Part shown: piece by piece, positions 16,314-24,694 of the stretch | Layout: every line of letters begins with the position of its first letter | How positions within the stretch are numbered: position 1 is the first letter of the stretch | From: CAYSWK01 sp964434735 | Lineage (GTDB): Archaea > Micrarchaeota > Micrarchaeia > Anstonellales > Bilamarchaeaceae | Direction of reading: 5' to 3' | Length of the DNA stretch: 58,369 nucleotides | Assembly: GCA_964434735.1 (NCBI GenBank) | Contig: CAYSWK010000004.1 | Location: 1 to 58,369, forward strand | Notes under the pieces: generated by a model | The model's input: only the letters and a program-made list of their open reading frames with translations | The model's database searches: none | Told to the model about the DNA's origin: nothing | Position numbers and translations under genes: made by a program

Positions 16314-17243
16314 ATGCTTTTTCAAGGTCTTTCGCCGCCAAAGGAATCCATCCTTCACGTATTCCATTCGGCCGAAGGCAGCATCGCACTCGATCACGGG
16401 AAAGCTGACGAAGCGTTTCTTTCGCATGCGCACTCCGATCACATAAAAGGCATACGAAAACGTGAATCAATAATTGCTTCAGACATTACGCTTGCGCTTG
16501 CAGACTTAAAAGCGAAGCCCAAGACTCTTAAAAACACCAAGCTTCTCAACGCAGGACACATTTTAGGTGCAAGGCAATTGCAGGTTGAGCATGACGGGTT
16601 TACGCGCGTATATACGGGTGATTTTTGCGTGCGCAATAGCATTATTACCAAAGGATGCGACATTCCACAGTGCGATGAATTAGTCATGGAAGCAACATAT
16701 GGCGATCCCGAATACCGGTTTCCTGATTATGCAGATGTTTGCATGAATCTTGCGACCTGGGTTAACACTCACCCTTCCCAAAATATCATCATTGGCTGTT
16801 ACGAGCTTGGCAAGGCCCAGGAGCTTGTGAAAGTGCTTAACGAGTACGCGCATACGACTCCCGTAGTCACAGAAAACATGGAATTTTTCTGTTCAGTGTA
16901 TGAAAAACACGGGGTCCCCTTAAAGCGTGCAGTAGTTGGAAGCGCTGAGGCCGAGGAAATCATGCGCCATTCGTTTGTTGCGCTTGTTCCCATGCGCCAT
17001 GCAAAGAGGTATTTTGCAAAACGGCTTTGTGAAGCATTTGGCCGTGAAACGCTTGCTGCAGTTACTACGGGGTGGGCGTTGAATTACCGTTTCAATGTTG
17101 ATGCGGCATTTCCCCTTAGCGACCATGCGGATTTTTATGATCTTAAGCATTTTATAGAACAGACGGGTGCCAAGAAAGTTTCTTTTTTTTGTGGAGACGG
17201 GAGCAAACTTAAAACAACTATCCCTGAAGTATCCTTTATCTAA
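16314..17243 (+). CDS. Beta-CASP metallo-beta-lactamase-fold nuclease-like protein
   Basis: A protein of 309 residues counted from ATG 16314; GTG 16299 is an in-frame alternative, but GCGTGAAA there looks like a ribosome binding site. The metal-binding motif HAHSDH is at 38-43, followed by AGHILGARQ and YTGDF, then the beta-CASP portion with PLSDHADFYDL near the C-terminus. It resembles the mRNA 3'-end-processing exonuclease-like group (COG1236) and acts on RNA or DNA, possibly together with the preceding nuclease. Its 3' end overlaps the convergent Mrr-like gene by eight bases. Confidence 0.8.
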   Translation: MLFQGLSPPKESILHVFHSAEGSIALDHGKADEAFLSHAHSDHIKGIRKRESIIASDITLALADLKAKPKTLKNTKLLNAGHILGARQLQVEHDGFTRVYTGDFCVRNSIITKGCDIPQCDELVMEATYGDPEYRFPDYADVCMNLATWVNTHPSQNIIIGCYELGKAQELVKVLNEYAHTTPVVTENMEFFCSVYEKHGVPLKRAVVGSAEAEEIMRHSFVALVPMRHAKRYFAKRLCEAFGRETLAAVTTGWALNYRFNVDAAFPLSDHADFYDLKHFIEQTGAKKVSFFCGDGSKLKTTIPEVSFI

Positions 17244-18030
17244 TGAGCTCTCGTATTTCCTGTATTGTTTTTTCTTTTACCATGTTTGAAGTGATTTCCC
17301 GCACAAGTATGATTCCTTGTTTCATAAGCTGGGCCTTTTCATGCGTTGAAAGCGTATTTAAAACCGTAAGAGGGTACATTCCTTTTTTGTCAACCAAATC
17401 CTTTATCCCGTTGTTTTTGGGATAATCCCAGGAAAGCAGTTTTATGTTTTTTGATTGTGCATATGCAATAACATCTTTTGTGAATTTTGCATTTGTTGCA
17501 ATCATGATGTCCGTTACTTTATTTTTTTCTTTCCCATGCGTAAACCCGTCCTTGATATCTAAAAATCGGGCATATACGTACAGTGCCGTTTGTATTGAGC
17601 ACCTCATCCATGCGTTTGCATGGAATTTGCATTCAACCGCAAGAACTTGGTTTCCCTTTATTGCGAGTACGTCCATTTCATGGGTTATCACTTGGCCGTT
17701 GAGGACTACGCGCGTTCTGGTTTGGTATCCTTTTTCAGTAAGGATTCGTGCCATAAAATCCTCAAAATTGTATCCTGCAGGTCCCAGGTCGCATATTGCG
17801 CGTTTCAATGAGTACCGTGAAGCAATGCTTGGTTTTCTTTTTTTGAGTTCACTAAAAACGATCGAATATATTTGGCCCGTACTCATGCCGTCCTTTACTT
17901 TTTTTGAGAGGATGCTTAAGATGTCTTCAATATCCTGGTCAGGAGTTTTGAGCCGTACAAGGGTATCCCTGATCTTTTGCTCATTGAATTCCACTTGCGT
18001 TCCATCTTGTTTGAGTACAAGAACCATCAC
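17236..18030 (-). CDS. ATP-cone plus Mrr-like restriction endonuclease domain protein
   Basis: A 264-residue protein. Residues 1-85 match an ATP-cone (VLKQDGTQVEFNEQKIRDTL, then SRYSLKRAI), the nucleotide-sensing domain of ribonucleotide reductase and NrdR. Residues 86-180 form a PD-(D/E)XK nuclease of the Mrr type: HEMDVLAI at 117-124 and VECKF at 132-136 give the D...ExK catalytic residues. Such fusions are suspected DNA-repair or defence nucleases gated by ATP/dATP; this is known family architecture, not shown here. The start could also be the second ATG (18027). Confidence 0.8.
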   Translation of the reverse strand: MMVLVLKQDGTQVEFNEQKIRDTLVRLKTPDQDIEDILSILSKKVKDGMSTGQIYSIVFSELKKRKPSIASRYSLKRAICDLGPAGYNFEDFMARILTEKGYQTRTRVVLNGQVITHEMDVLAIKGNQVLAVECKFHANAWMRCSIQTALYVYARFLDIKDGFTHGKEKNKVTDIMIATNAKFTKDVIAYAQSKNIKLLSWDYPKNNGIKDLVDKKGMYPLTVLNTLSTHEKAQLMKQGIILVREITSNMVKEKTIQEIRELIR

Positions 18031-18195
18031 TTTTCTGTTACTTCCATGCTTTAAAAATGCTTTGAACCAGAAAATAGGTATTGCGCAAGCATTTTTGGTC
18101 GCCGCTTAGCAGTTTTCAGTCTTAAAACCGAAAAACCACATAGAATCTCGGAACTGAAAACCCTAAACTCAAAACGACCAATTGATCCATTGTAT
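18031..18195. other. Non-coding stretch before tRNA-His with GTTTTCAGT-type motifs
   Basis: No credible gene. It holds repeated short elements such as CAGTTTTCAGT and GAACTGAAAACC; related elements occur after the tRNA (18300-18335, GTTTCCAGTCTCCAGTTTT) and before uL3 (55880-55975). No clear TATA box for the tRNA was identified. Confidence 0.4.
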
Positions 18196-18267
18196 GGCTA
18201 CGATGGCGTAGTGGTAGCGTGGGAGGTTGTGGCCCTCCAGACCCGGGTCCGATTCCCGGTCGTGGCC
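18196..18267 (+). tRNA. tRNA-His (GTG) with encoded G-1
   Basis: The cloverleaf is complete: acceptor GCTACGA/TCGTGGC, a short D arm with AGTGGTAG, anticodon arm GGAGG-TTGTGGC-CCTCC with anticodon GTG, and T arm CCGGG/CCCGG. The base before the acceptor (18196) is G and pairs with C73, so the G-1 required by HisRS is genome-encoded. CCA is not encoded. A T-run follows at once. Confidence 0.95.
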
Positions 18268-18276
18268 CTTTTTTTA
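18268..18276 (+). terminator. T-run terminator after tRNA-His
   Basis: A C followed by a T-tract directly after the tRNA 3' end, the usual stop signal for archaeal tRNA genes. Confidence 0.6.
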
Positions 18277-18371
18277 TCCTGATCAGCTGAACCTGTTCGT
18301 TTCCAGTCTCCAGTTTTGGGTTTTAGTTTTGCTATTTAGTTATAAATCTTCTATGCAAAGAATATGTTTGT

Positions 18372-18932
18372 ATGGTTCTTTTAACGTCTCAGGACTCTGT
18401 TCTTAAAACCAGCATGATTGCTCCCTCTTTTGAGTTGCAAGGTGTTGACGGTAGAGCGCACTCACTTGCGCAGTTTGCAAACAAAAAGGCAATTCTTGTC
18501 CTTTTCATGTGCAATCACTGCCCTTACGTTATTCCCAAGATGGAGTATTTTGTCCAGTTGCAAAAAGAGTATGGCCCTAAAGGACTACAAATTCTTGCAA
18601 TTAACTCAAACGATCCTTCTATCCGGCCCGAGGACAGTTTTGACCATATGAAAAAAACGGCGCAGGAAAAAGGATTCAATTTTCCCTACCTTTTTGATGA
18701 AACTCAAAAAGTGGCACGTGCCTATGGCGCAGTCTGTACTCCAGATCCATTTCTTTTTGACAGTACTGGCAGTCTTGTGTATCACGGCCGCTTTGATGAT
18801 GCTCATGGTAAAAAACATTCTGAAGGAACAACGCGCGAGATGGAAGATGCAATAAACCAATTGCTTGAAGGAAAAAAGATAACGATTCCAACCCATCCGT
18901 CAATGGGCTGTTCGATCAAGTGGAAATCCTAG
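18372..18932 (+). CDS. Thioredoxin-fold thiol oxidoreductase (AhpC/TSA-like)
   Basis: A 186-residue protein. The thioredoxin/peroxiredoxin fold is recognised from APSFELQGVDGRAHSLAQF, the redox motif FMCNHCPYV (C47-x-x-C50), and the cis-Pro region VCTPDPFLFD. The CNHCPYV form marks a widespread family of uncharacterised, probably cytosolic thiol-disulfide enzymes. A TATA box (about 18339-18346) lies roughly 30 nt before the ATG, so the mRNA is probably leaderless. It is followed nine bases later by a membrane protein gene. Confidence 0.85.
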   Translation: MVLLTSQDSVLKTSMIAPSFELQGVDGRAHSLAQFANKKAILVLFMCNHCPYVIPKMEYFVQLQKEYGPKGLQILAINSNDPSIRPEDSFDHMKKTAQEKGFNFPYLFDETQKVARAYGAVCTPDPFLFDSTGSLVYHGRFDDAHGKKHSEGTTREMEDAINQLLEGKKITIPTHPSMGCSIKWKS

Positions 18933-18941
18933 GTGAAACGC

Positions 18942-19916
18942 ATGGGAAAAAATAACTTCATGTTCATTCTTGATGCCATCATTTCACTTGCCCTTATCTA
19001 CATAATTCTCCAGTATGTCGGCCTTGATGAGTTCCTTAAGGAGGTTTCATCAATAAAACTTGTTGAGCTTGGGCTTTCAGTCCTTTTTCTTCTCATCATG
19101 TTTCTTGGTATGTCGCTTCGAATCAGGATGCTTCTTTCGCACTTTGGTACTCCCCTTTCATTCATTGATATTTTGCGTGCCCATTGGGTAGGTATGCTTT
19201 TGGCTGATTTTACGCCCGCACGAAGCGGGTACTTGGCAGTTGCAGGAATTCTTCATACCAAGCATAAAATTCCCCTCAACAAGGCAACACTTGCAATCCT
19301 TGGTCCTCAGATGCTTGACTTTATTGCAAAAGTAGTTGCGGGTTCGGCAGCGATTGTTCTTCTTCTTGGCAACTTCATAAGGGACGATTCCTCAAGCTGG
19401 ATATTGTTTGCAGGTGCAGGAGTAATGTCCATCGGAGTCATTGTTGTTCTTTTGCTTTTATTTTCAAAACCGTTCCTTAATCTTTTTTCATTTGCCAAGA
19501 AACTTCCCCTTGCTGATAAAATCTATGGAATATTTGAGCATATGCAAGCCGATTCCCACTTGGTGCTTTCAAAGCTTCCGCAATTGCTTGGCATTCTTAT
19601 AATAACGTGGAGTGCCAAGGCATTTTCCTGGTACTTCGTTGCAAAATCATTAGGGATTACGCTTAACCTTGGTTTCCCTGAACCCCTTTTCTACTTTCTT
19701 TTCCAGCCGTTAATCACCATTGTTGAATTTATGCCTCTTCCAACTATTGCAGGGCTTGGATTTTCAGAGGGCGCAAGTATTGCCGTTTTTGGTGCGTACG
19801 GAGTTATTCACGCAAAGGCGGCCGCATTCGGCTTATTGGCGCGCTTTAAAACAACTGCAGTCAATTTGATTGCGATTCCCGATGCCTTGGATGCGATAAA
19901 ACGAATAAAGCTGTAG
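18942..19916 (+). CDS. UPF0104/AglD-like (lysylphosphatidylglycerol synthetase transmembrane) protein
   Basis: A 324-residue membrane protein with about eight hydrophobic segments. Family signs are LRIRMLLSHFG, HWVGMLLADFTPARSGYLAVAGIL and the late PLPTIAGLGFSEGASIAVFGAYG segment; relatives are the flippase-like LPG-synthase TM region and AglD, linked to lipid or glycolipid translocation. AGGTGA overlapping the upstream stop is the ribosome binding site, favouring the ATG at 18942 over the GTG at 18933. Confidence 0.85.
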   Translation: MGKNNFMFILDAIISLALIYIILQYVGLDEFLKEVSSIKLVELGLSVLFLLIMFLGMSLRIRMLLSHFGTPLSFIDILRAHWVGMLLADFTPARSGYLAVAGILHTKHKIPLNKATLAILGPQMLDFIAKVVAGSAAIVLLLGNFIRDDSSSWILFAGAGVMSIGVIVVLLLLFSKPFLNLFSFAKKLPLADKIYGIFEHMQADSHLVLSKLPQLLGILIITWSAKAFSWYFVAKSLGITLNLGFPEPLFYFLFQPLITIVEFMPLPTIAGLGFSEGASIAVFGAYGVIHAKAAAFGLLARFKTTAVNLIAIPDALDAIKRIKL

Positions 19917-19929
19917 TTTTGATTGGGGG

Positions 19930-20598
19930 CTAGTCTCGTTTTATTTCAATGCGTGCTTTCCGATTTTGTTTTTCGCCAAGCCACACTGCAAAGGTGGTTC
20001 TGAAAATTCGTTTGCCTTCCCGTTCGCCAAATAATTTGCGAGTAATAATGACGCGGTTTCCTTTTGTTTCGATGAACGCAAGCGCCGCTTTCATATTTCC
20101 AACGTATAAGTCTACTCCTTCTTTTTTCTCCTCGCTTTTTGATACGTATGTCACTGCCGACAAGTCTCGTTCCCATGCTTTTGAGGCCATGGCTACTTTC
20201 TTTGGGTCGCCCCGGATTTGAACGATTGCTTCAAAGTATCCTCCTGATTTGCGCGAGCAGGTTGGGCAGCTGTTCCGGTCGAACTCAAGTGCAAGCGGTT
20301 CCCAGATAGTTTTTTCGTCACCGCTTGGGGTTTTTATGGTAATGCACAATTTTCTTTGCACATGGTCATACCGTACTGCAGAAATGCTTCCCTTTGTTTT
20401 TGATTTAATCATTTTGTCAAGGCGTTCCTCAGAGTAGGGGACCCATTCGCCCGCACAGAGCATGCGGTCGCATTGTTTGCATACGCGTACCTGGAATTTG
20501 GTAGGCGTTTGAATACGAATCGGGTAGCAGTCGACGCAAAAGCTTTCAAGAAACTGCTTTTGGTTTTCGTGTGCCCCACATTTTGGACAAATAAGCAT
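19930..20598 (-). CDS. nmd3: NMD3-family zinc-ribbon protein (ribosome export/biogenesis homologue)
   Basis: A protein of 222 residues counted from ATG 20598. It opens MLICPKCGAHENQKQFLESFCVDCY, a zinc ribbon, then VRVCKQCDRMLCAGEW and CPTCSRKSGGYFEAIVQIRG, all characteristic of the N-terminal half of Nmd3. Archaeal homologues lack the nuclear-export region and are thought to bind the large subunit. An ATG at 20628 falls inside the TATA box, so it cannot be the start; 20598 gives a leaderless mRNA. Confidence 0.88.
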   Translation of the reverse strand: MLICPKCGAHENQKQFLESFCVDCYPIRIQTPTKFQVRVCKQCDRMLCAGEWVPYSEERLDKMIKSKTKGSISAVRYDHVQRKLCITIKTPSGDEKTIWEPLALEFDRNSCPTCSRKSGGYFEAIVQIRGDPKKVAMASKAWERDLSAVTYVSKSEEKKEGVDLYVGNMKAALAFIETKGNRVIITRKLFGEREGKRIFRTTFAVWLGEKQNRKARIEIKRD

Positions 20599-20627
20599 AA
20601 TATCTACTACTAAGACAACACAAATCA

Positions 20628-20637
20628 TTTATATATA
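20628..20637. promoter_or_regulatory. Shared divergent TATA element
   Basis: TTTATATATA lies 30 nt from the nmd3 start on the minus strand and 30-37 nt from the DUF2070 start (20665) on the plus strand, so one near-symmetric TATA could serve both genes. Confidence 0.55.
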
Positions 20638-20664
20638 CCCTCTGTTTATTCTCTCCTGAGAATC

Positions 20665-22431
20665 ATGGGTAACATCAACAAGGCCGTAAGCCTTACCAAT
20701 ATCTTTATCGCCCTGCCACCTGTGCGTCACCTTCTTTTAGGCATTTTTGTCCTGGGGTTTGTTTTTGGCATTTCACTTGATATTGGAAAACAGGCAGATC
20801 CGGTTGCCCTCGTTGTAACGGGTTTTTCAGACGGGCTGTTCCTTCTATCTATTCCTGCAGTAATTTCAGCAGTTCTCATTAAAATATTTATAAAGCAGGT
20901 TCCTTTCAGGAGAATTCTTGCAACGACCCTTGCAGGTGAAACGCTTTATGCCATGACCTATCTTGGTGCTTATTTTTTCTCATCAACTGAACCGGGTTTG
21001 CAACACCCTCTTCTTTTCATAGGCACTGCGCTTGCATTCATTCTATGGTATGCTGTTGCGCGGTTGGTATTCATCGTCCGTTTTCGGGCGCTCTTGTTTG
21101 CAAGCATTCAATTGATCGTTCATTTGGTATTTTTACTTTCAAGCCGGATCTTCATAACGGGTAATCTTGAAGATGCGCTTTTGAAGTTTTCACTTTCAAG
21201 CCTTTTGCTTTGGGGCGTTCTGCACCTTTTCTTCATCATCATAAATGCCCCTATGAAGCGCAATTTCGGAATAACGAGCGTTGATGCTATTGGTTTTTTA
21301 GTCGGCCAGTGGCTTTACAAGACAAATACGATGGAAAACGCATTCCAAAAAGTTGGCCAGCAGGCAAAAACGTTGTTTTCAAATCTTGCATTCAAACGTA
21401 AGAATGATACGGTCTTTTTTGTGACCCCCTATGTTCATTATGGGCCGTTTGGTACGCTTGGAGGAAGCGAATTTTCAGCGCACATTAGCGAACGCATTGA
21501 ATCCTCAAAAGGACAAAAGGCATTTGTTTTCCATGGTACGGTGACTCATGACCTTAATCCTGTTTCATCGAGTGAAATAAGCAAGGTTATGGAAGCATTT
21601 GATTCATCCGTCAAATCCATGAAGTTTTCTTCAAGCACGGTGTCCCTTAGGACTGGTGCGTATGAAGAATGCCGCGCCGAATCACTTGGTTTCAAGAACC
21701 ATTCGTTCATTTCCCTTACCCGTGCGCCCCATACGACCGAAGACGTTCACTTTGGCCTAGGCCTTTCCATTATGAGCGAGGCAGAAAAATACGTTAAGGA
21801 ATGCACGCTTGTCGATCAGCACAATGCCGAAACCGGAGATATAACCAGTTTTGAAGTGAATGATCCTGTCGGATTTTCATACCGAAGTGCAGTAATTGAT
21901 GCATTGCTTCAAAAAGAGAAGGAAAAATCGCTATCGGTCGGTATTTCCTTCCGCCCTGTTTCATTGCCTACTTTTGGGAATGCAGGAATTAAAGTTGCAA
22001 TTTTTTCCTCAGATCCCGAATACATCCTTATTCTTCTTGATTCGAATGGAATTGAACCGGAATTCAATTCAAAAATCCAGTCGGAAATACGGGCACTTGG
22101 AAAGTCCCATTCCCGGGACTGGCAGGTTTCAGTCTTTACTACGGACACGCATCAAAACAATGGTGTTCGCGGCGTTCTCAATCCTGTCCGTGAAGATCCT
22201 GTTCTTCTTGAAGAAGTGAAAAAGGCAGTTATGGAAGCATATCATGATATGCAGCCTGCCCAGTTTGCTGCTTCAAAAACCTGGTTTGACATTTCTGTAA
22301 TTGGGCCAAAGCAATCAATCGAACTTATTTCAACGGTCAATTCGGTTGTTGCCGTATCAAAGATTCTCGGGCCCCTTTTGTTGCTTGCAGGCATTGCAGC
22401 CGTGGTCTTTTTGGTAAGTAGAGTCTTGTAG
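20665..22431 (+). CDS. DUF2070 family archaeal membrane protein
   Basis: A 588-residue protein. Residues 1-215 hold about six hydrophobic segments; residues 235-545 form a soluble domain with YVHYGPFGTLGGSEFSAHIS, FHGTVTHDLNP and LVDQHNAETGD, the His/Asp-containing motifs of DUF2070; a last membrane segment ends the protein. The family is archaea-specific. Its conserved His/Asp residues suggest a metal-dependent activity facing one side of the membrane, but no function is established. Confidence 0.9.
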   Translation: MGNINKAVSLTNIFIALPPVRHLLLGIFVLGFVFGISLDIGKQADPVALVVTGFSDGLFLLSIPAVISAVLIKIFIKQVPFRRILATTLAGETLYAMTYLGAYFFSSTEPGLQHPLLFIGTALAFILWYAVARLVFIVRFRALLFASIQLIVHLVFLLSSRIFITGNLEDALLKFSLSSLLLWGVLHLFFIIINAPMKRNFGITSVDAIGFLVGQWLYKTNTMENAFQKVGQQAKTLFSNLAFKRKNDTVFFVTPYVHYGPFGTLGGSEFSAHISERIESSKGQKAFVFHGTVTHDLNPVSSSEISKVMEAFDSSVKSMKFSSSTVSLRTGAYEECRAESLGFKNHSFISLTRAPHTTEDVHFGLGLSIMSEAEKYVKECTLVDQHNAETGDITSFEVNDPVGFSYRSAVIDALLQKEKEKSLSVGISFRPVSLPTFGNAGIKVAIFSSDPEYILILLDSNGIEPEFNSKIQSEIRALGKSHSRDWQVSVFTTDTHQNNGVRGVLNPVREDPVLLEEVKKAVMEAYHDMQPAQFAASKTWFDISVIGPKQSIELISTVNSVVAVSKILGPLLLLAGIAAVVFLVSRVL

Positions 22432-22433
22432 TT

Positions 22434-23300
22434 TTACGTTCCGCCAATAAACCGAAGCGTATTCCTTATTCCGGGTGCAAAGCCGATTATAACTATTACT
22501 AATGCAATAAGGTTATGGTCGTTTTCGGATAGTTTCTCTTTTGAAAGCATCCGGGCAATCACAAATGCAAGCAGGCATTTGACAATATAGAATGTGATAT
22601 ATGTTCCTATGAGTTCACCAATAAATGTTGAAACGACATGCTGCTCAAAATAGCTTATTCCCGTGAGCACTGTTCCAAAGTCTATCGAAATCCAGGTTGC
22701 TGCCCCGTCAAGCGCCTGGCCCATCACCATTAACCCGTATAGTCCCTTTCGTGCATCTTTTTGAAAATAGTTTCGTGCGATATATGCAGGAATAAGTGCG
22801 AGTATAATTATAGGTACGATAAGTACAAGATGTTTAAGCACGGGCAGTACGAGGATGAAATGGAACAAGAAGAGGAGTATTCCTGCAAAGAATCCGTATT
22901 CTGGTTTTTTGAGTGCATGGCTTAGGAATATGCTTGCAAGAAAGAGCAAAGCAACGATTACATATATCCCTGGTGTAACGGTAAAGAATCCGTAGTTGTA
23001 TATTCCGCTTGAAAGCACGAATTCGTGTAAGGGCGTGGCCGCTACAAAAGAATGATTGTCTATACTATCGGTGACTACTCGCATGGTTGAGCCAAAAAGA
23101 ACGAACACGAGCGCCGTTTTTACAAAATTTGAGTCAATTAAAATTGCCCGTTTTTTGAGTTCCTTATGTATGATATAGAGGCTTACTAATGCAATAAGTG
23201 CGTACGTTATGGTGTTTATCGAATTATACCCAGTACGCGTGACGATTGGTTGGATAAAATACTGGTTTATAAATTCTTCTATCGACATATAAAACCACAT
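22434..23300 (-). CDS. DUF63 family archaeal membrane protein
   Basis: A protein of 288 residues counted from 23300 (a second ATG, MSIEEF, is at 23288). It has about eight hydrophobic segments and the DUF63 signs FGSTMRVVTDS, TPGIYV and GQALDGAATWISIDFG. DUF63 is an archaeal integral membrane family of unknown function. The frame continues upstream through the Rnp4 gene, but the divergent start at 23322 limits it; the two genes' promoters must overlap. Confidence 0.85.
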   Translation of the reverse strand: MWFYMSIEEFINQYFIQPIVTRTGYNSINTITYALIALVSLYIIHKELKKRAILIDSNFVKTALVFVLFGSTMRVVTDSIDNHSFVAATPLHEFVLSSGIYNYGFFTVTPGIYVIVALLFLASIFLSHALKKPEYGFFAGILLFLFHFILVLPVLKHLVLIVPIIILALIPAYIARNYFQKDARKGLYGLMVMGQALDGAATWISIDFGTVLTGISYFEQHVVSTFIGELIGTYITFYIVKCLLAFVIARMLSKEKLSENDHNLIALVIVIIGFAPGIRNTLRFIGGT

Positions 23301-23321
23301 ATTTGGGGGATTTGCATTCAT

Positions 23322-23621
23322 ATGAAAGGAAGAACTATTATTAAAGACACCTCTTGTGATGCCGTTTCGATACTTCTTGACCGGGCACAAAGCACCTTTT
23401 TCAAGGTTCCTGAGCTTGGGAAACGATACGTAGTTATGGCATTTGAGCTTGTTAAAAAGAACAAAGTACGTCTTGACGAGTCTCAAAAACGACAATTTTG
23501 TAGGAAATGTAAAACGCCTTGGATTCCTCAAAAGACCATGAAAGTCATATTCAATAACTCAAAGAATCGTTTTGAAGCAATCTGCACCTGCGGGTATAAA
23601 AAACTTTTGCGCTCGAAATAA
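23322..23621 (+). CDS. rnp4: RNase P protein subunit Rnp4 (Rpp21/Rpr2 homologue)
   Basis: A 99-residue protein. The N-terminal helices (SILLDRAQSTFF, then GKRYVVMAFELVKKNKVRL) are followed by a zinc ribbon built from FCRKC and CTCGYKKLL. This is the archaeal Rpp21 layout; it pairs with Rpp29 to help the RNase P RNA recognise precursor tRNA. The ATG at 23322 gives the usual length. The prenyl synthase gene follows immediately. Confidence 0.88.
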   Translation: MKGRTIIKDTSCDAVSILLDRAQSTFFKVPELGKRYVVMAFELVKKNKVRLDESQKRQFCRKCKTPWIPQKTMKVIFNNSKNRFEAICTCGYKKLLRSK

Positions 23622-23647
23622 CCTTGCAGACAGTTGCAGTGAATTCC

Positions 23648-24634
23648 ATGGATTTCTACTCGCTCGTATCCAAAGAGATGGCCCAGGTTGAAAAAGACAT
23701 TCAAGCTCTTATTCCTCAAAAGCCAAAAGAAGTGTACTCCTTTATCCCCTCCTTTATTTCACGCGGAGGTAAAAGAATGCGCCCTTTGCTTTCCATCCTT
23801 TGCTGCAATGCATTGGGGGGAAATAGCCAATCAGTCATTCGTCCGGCCGCCATTCTTGAAGTTTTCCATAATTTTACGTTAATCCATGATGATATTGAGG
23901 ATAATTCCCTCTTAAGGCGGGGTGAACCAACCCTTCATATCACGTACGGCATTCCCATTGCGCTCAATTCCGGAGATGCATTATATACTTCACTTTGGAA
24001 ATCTATCTTAAGCTTACCTTTAAGCAATGACAAGATTGTTGAGCTTGGGCATATGTACGTAAAGGGATTCCAGGACGTAGTTGATGGCCAAGGCATTGAG
24101 CTTAACTGGTATCATTTGAATCGTCTTGATATTTCTGAAGAAGAGTATTATTCGATGGCAGGCGGTAAAACGGCCGCACTTATCGGTCTTTCGTGCGCTT
24201 TAGGTGCAAACTTGGCCGGCGCTCCAAAAGAAGACCAAGAACGTATGAGGCGTTTTGGGGTTGACATTGGACTTGCCTTTCAAATTCAGGACGATGTCCT
24301 TAATCTGACGGGTGTTGAGGAAAAATACAAAAAAGAGATTGGCGGGGATATTGTTGAGGGCAAGCGTACGCTCATGATTATTCACGCTCTTGCAACGTTG
24401 CCCAAGCAGAAAGCCGATTCCATCCGTAAAATCCTTCTTTCAAAGGAAAAAAGCAAAAAGGACGTTTCATTCATAATCGATCTTTTAGTTTCAAGCGGTT
24501 CTATAGAGTATGCAAAGGAAAAGGCATCCAACCTGATTCTCGATGCAAAGGCCCAGCTTTCACATCTTAAAGATTCCCCGTATAAGCAGGCTCTTTTGGC
24601 AGTTTCAGATTTTGTTACGAGTAGGGAAGCGTAA
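23648..24634 (+). CDS. Polyprenyl (geranylgeranyl-type) diphosphate synthase
   Basis: A protein of 328 residues counted from ATG 23648. The first Asp-rich motif DDIED is at 81-85 and the second, in FQIQDDVLN, at 212-219; GGKRMRP (40-46) and GGKTAAL (172-178) complete the trans-prenyltransferase signature. It makes the C15/C20 isoprenoid precursors of archaeal ether lipids. Exact chain length cannot be read reliably from the residues before the first motif. TTG 23624 and GTG 23639 are alternative starts. Confidence 0.9.
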   Translation: MDFYSLVSKEMAQVEKDIQALIPQKPKEVYSFIPSFISRGGKRMRPLLSILCCNALGGNSQSVIRPAAILEVFHNFTLIHDDIEDNSLLRRGEPTLHITYGIPIALNSGDALYTSLWKSILSLPLSNDKIVELGHMYVKGFQDVVDGQGIELNWYHLNRLDISEEEYYSMAGGKTAALIGLSCALGANLAGAPKEDQERMRRFGVDIGLAFQIQDDVLNLTGVEEKYKKEIGGDIVEGKRTLMIIHALATLPKQKADSIRKILLSKEKSKKDVSFIIDLLVSSGSIEYAKEKASNLILDAKAQLSHLKDSPYKQALLAVSDFVTSREA

Positions 24635-24664
24635 CTTATTTTGCCGATTTTCGAGCCTCAATGA

Positions 24665-24672
24665 TTTATAAA
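24665..24672 (+). promoter_or_regulatory. TATA box for the 24695 gene
   Basis: TTTATAAA is located 30 nt before the ATG, predicting a leaderless transcript. Confidence 0.65.
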
Positions 24673-24694
24673 CATTTATGGCGTTTTCAGTTGC

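Noticed and set aside
17444..18109. A 221-codon open frame on the plus strand
   Set aside because: It is antisense to the Mrr-like gene, which has clear family motifs; it has none of its own.
22434..23531. DUF63 start at 23531
   Set aside because: The extension would run antisense through the whole Rnp4 gene and adds no family sequence; starts at 23300 or 23288 fit the first membrane helix.
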